In this document: piece by piece, positions 62,248 through 64,000 of the stretch | How the letters are laid out: every line of letters starts with the position of its first letter | How positions within the stretch are numbered: the first letter of the stretch is position 1 | Source of the DNA: Bacillus salipaludis | Lineage (GTDB): Bacteria > Bacillota > Bacilli > Bacillales_B > DSM-18226 | NCBI RefSeq assembly: GCF_004358205.1 | Contig: NZ_SMYO01000003.1 | Coordinates: 1-64,000 of the forward strand | Length of the DNA stretch: 64,000 nucleotides | Direction of reading: 5' to 3' | Translations under genes and position numbers: made by a program | The notes under the pieces: generated by a model | What the model saw: the letters and a program-made list of their open reading frames with translations, nothing else | What the model was told of the DNA's origin: nothing | The model's database searches: none

Positions 62248-62274
62248 AGCGATTCTCCAAATTGAAGAATCGCT
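62248..62274 (-). terminator. Terminator of the azlCD operon
   Basis: AGCGATTCT/AGAATCGCT 9-bp stem with 9-nt loop; the A-rich side (62239-62248) gives the U run on the minus strand. It lies 140 bp after azlD. Confidence 0.75.
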
Positions 62275-62414
62275 CCCGTTACAGCGAAAAAAATCTTTAT
62301 TATTTTTCATCTTTTTCCTTAAGTTCAACTTGATTTTTCATAGATTTGATATTTATCTATTTTTTTCTTCAACTATACCTATCCCTTTGATTGGTACATT
62401 GTTTTTAATATGAT

Positions 62415-62747
62415 TTAAAAAACCAATTGAACCAAGAGCATATAGACAATCGTTCCCCCTGCTATTGAGAGGAGCATATTTCTCTTCCAAATGTGAAGCA
62501 GAGTAACCACTGCCACTCCAATAAGTTCAGGGAAACCATGACTTCCAGATAGTAAATGAACATTCTTAAAACAATAGATAACCAAAAGTCCAATTACCGC
62601 TGATGGAAGCACTTTGCCAAGGTACTGTATATAATTTGGTGTGGGTTTACCTGATGGGAAAACCATGAACGGAAGAAATCTGGTAAGCATTGTGCCTAAA
62701 ACAACCATGGCAATGGTAATGATCTGCTGTGTTACATTCATTGTCAT
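62415..62747 (-). CDS. azlD: AzlD family branched-chain amino acid export subunit
   Basis: A 110-residue protein with four membrane segments and the family phrase '[46 protein letters not shown]'. It overlaps the azlC stop by ATGA and forms the small half of the exporter. Compared with the first copy (2629-2955) the sequence is quite different, so the loci are not a recent duplication. Regulation is likely by the MocR protein encoded divergently. Confidence 0.92.
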   Translation of the reverse strand: MTMNVTQQIITIAMVVLGTMLTRFLPFMVFPSGKPTPNYIQYLGKVLPSAVIGLLVIYCFKNVHLLSGSHGFPELIGVAVVTLLHIWKRNMLLSIAGGTIVYMLLVQLVF

Positions 62748-63457
62748 ATGGCGCTAACCTCCACTTTCTCCATTGGTTTTCTGAGCAGGGTGAGTACACC
62801 CAAAATGGCAAACATCGCTGGGATCATAAAATTGTTTCCACCAAAAATAATAAGTGAGACAGTCGAAATCCCAAGACCTACAAGAGCACTTTGGTGCCTC
62901 TTCGCTTTCATCCATTGTTCAATGAAAATGACAACAAAGAGAGCGGTCATAACAAAATCGAGCCCTTCTGTGTTGAACTGAACAAGAGATCCAAAAATGC
63001 CGCCAATTGCGGCTCCTAAGACCCAATAGCAATGATTGAGTAATGTCACAAAGAACATAAACCAGCCCCTATCCACATTCTTCGGTATATCAACAGTACA
63101 ATTAATCGAAAAAGACTCGTCGCAAAGCCCAAATATCATGTAGAGCTTTTTCTTCCCTATTCCCCTATATTTATCCAACATGGAAATGCCGTAAAATAAA
63201 TGCCTTGCATTCACCATTAATGTTAGAAAAAGAGCGTTTATTGGATTGAAAGAGACAAGCAATAAATTTGCTGCAACAAACTCCATTGAGCCTGCGAATA
63301 TGGTAAGACTCATCATAATTGGGTAAATGGCCTTGAAGCCCAAGGAATTCATAAAGATTCCATAAGCGATTCCCAAGAATACAAATCCTGCAAAAATAGG
63401 AACGGTATACGGAAAAGCGGTACGCAATGCACACCATAGGTCCTTCCTTTTTATCAT
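62744..63457 (-). CDS. azlC: AzlC family branched-chain amino acid exporter subunit
   Basis: A 237-residue membrane protein, complete. '[75 protein letters not shown]' is the conserved core (helices 2-4 and the N-A-R-H loop), followed by three more helices. With AzlD it exports branched-chain amino acids or analogues. Unlike the copy at 2952 it has no frameshift. Two CCATACAA palindromes lie in the 260-bp gap to the MocR gene. Confidence 0.92.
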   Translation of the reverse strand: MIKRKDLWCALRTAFPYTVPIFAGFVFLGIAYGIFMNSLGFKAIYPIMMSLTIFAGSMEFVAANLLLVSFNPINALFLTLMVNARHLFYGISMLDKYRGIGKKKLYMIFGLCDESFSINCTVDIPKNVDRGWFMFFVTLLNHCYWVLGAAIGGIFGSLVQFNTEGLDFVMTALFVVIFIEQWMKAKRHQSALVGLGISTVSLIIFGGNNFMIPAMFAILGVLTLLRKPMEKVEVSAI

Positions 63458-63506
63458 TGAATCACATCCTGATTAACTAAATTTATTTTAATTTAGCACA
63501 TTAAAT

Positions 63507-63534
63507 CCATACAAAAAACAACATAATTGTATGG
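63507..63534. promoter_or_regulatory. MocR operator, azlC-proximal: CCATACAA-12 bp-TTGTATGG
   Basis: Half-sites CCATACAA at 63507 and TTGTATGG at 63527, gap 12 bp, centred about 60 bp before the azlC start. An additional TTGTAT-GGA-ATACAA repeat overlaps its right half (63528-63542). Confidence 0.65.
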
Positions 63535-63667
63535 AATACAATTATCCTTATATCTAAAAAAGTACCCTCATTCTATTGAATAGAGGTACTTATAGATTTA
63601 CTCTTTTGAAATAAAAGGGTTTCATTTAAAAGCTATCACAAAAGTATACTGTTCCAATTTTATAATT

Positions 63668-63695
63668 CCATACAAAAAATGATATGATTGTATGG
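63668..63695. promoter_or_regulatory. MocR operator, mocR-proximal: CCATACAA-12 bp-TTGTATGG
   Basis: Same half-sites and 12-bp gap as at 63507, ending 22 bp before the MocR start codon. Likely an autoregulatory site. A hairpin AAGTACC/GGTACTT (63559-63590 area) lies between the two sites. Confidence 0.65.
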
Positions 63696-63717
63696 AAAAA
63701 GATCGTAGAGGTGTAAT

Positions 63718-64000
63718 ATGCCAGTTAATTCTTTTGAACATTATCCAATGTCTTGGAAACCTGATAGCAAAGCGTTAAAACGTCCATTATATAAATCTCT
63801 TGCATCATTACTTGAACAGGATATAGTAAGTGGCTTTTTAGCACCTGGGACCAAGTTACCGCCACAACGAGAATTGGCAGATTTTCTTGACATCAATTTC
63901 ACTACTATTACTCGTGCCTACAAAATATGTGAAGTTAAGGGGTTGATCTATGCCGTTACGGGAAGCGGAACCTTTGTAGCCCCTAATGCTGCTCGTTCCA
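63718..64000 (+). CDS. MocR family regulator, 5' part only
   Basis: The first 94 residues of a GntR-aminotransferase fusion: MPVNSFEHYPMSWKPDSKAL followed by 'RPLYKSLASLLEQDIVSGFLAPGTKLPPQRELADFLDINFTTITRAYKICEVKGLIYAVTGSGTFV', a GntR winged helix. It is very similar to the start of the regulator at 22219-23607. The rest, including the PLP domain, is beyond the window. ATG 63718 follows AGAGGTG. It is divergent from azlCD, which it very likely controls. Confidence 0.9.
   Translation, partial: MPVNSFEHYPMSWKPDSKALKRPLYKSLASLLEQDIVSGFLAPGTKLPPQRELADFLDINFTTITRAYKICEVKGLIYAVTGSGTFVAPNAARS

Overview
The window comes from a low-GC, endospore-forming member of the Bacillaceae (Bacillus sensu lato, including relatives such as Neobacillus or Peribacillus). 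The evidence is a tricistronic spore-germination receptor operon plus an orphan receptor permease, two YjcZ-type sporulation miniproteins, CotB/YwrJ-like coat proteins, a gamma-SASP-like protein, strong AGGAGG ribosome sites, some TTG/GTG starts, and typical Firmicute genes (YitT, DUF2975-XRE pair, BA3454-type protein, rifampin phosphotransferase). It is an ordinary chromosomal accessory region: mostly short transcription units, many transporters, acetyltransferases and small regulators, several decayed genes, and no rRNA or tRNA.

Layout. 1-7.5 kb: the end of an insertion sequence, a YjcZ miniprotein, Amj lipid II flippase, an IF-3 paralogue with an apparent AUA start, a frameshifted azlC with azlD and a divergent XRE-cupin regulator, a decayed zinc-ribbon gene, and an oxidoreductase operon with a probable autoregulated operator. 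7.6-17 kb: the germination operon, an unusual repeat-containing protein, an orphan germinant permease, an ArsB/NhaD-type anion permease and a YwrJ-like protein. 17-25 kb: a fragment of a HemK-like methyltransferase, a quinone oxidoreductase, a COG4705 membrane protein, a dispersed repeat, an amine oxidase with a MocR regulator and a palindromic operator, and YitT. 25.7-31.6 kb: an envelope-lipid operon (PAP2, glycosyltransferase, TVP38, polysaccharide deacetylase) divergent from a two-component system, with OmpR-type direct repeats between them.

31.6-33.5 kb is the most interesting locus: an arsenic operon arsR - aquaglyceroporin - arsC - hesB-like. The last gene has an in-frame UGA exactly where the family carries Cys or Sec. 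A 7-bp stem with a 5-nt loop follows 18 nt later, as expected of a bacterial SECIS element. It is a strong candidate selenoprotein gene.

33.7-50 kb: RibD-like reductases, SRPBCC proteins, acetyltransferases, DUF4256, rifampin phosphotransferase, a broken ArsR gene, DUF817, the DUF2975-XRE pair, a 13-codon ORF with its own terminator, and a PP-loop ATPase. 50-64 kb: a second YjcZ protein, an ORF encoding an (IEIEIERRRR)-type peptide, CotB-like and SASP-like genes, an Lrp regulator with a metallo-hydrolase, a second copy of the dispersed repeat, an 82-bp tandem repeat array, DUF4317, a secreted lytic transglycosylase with Ig-like repeats, and an intact azlCD operon. That last operon is divergent from a second MocR regulator whose operators match those at the amine oxidase locus.
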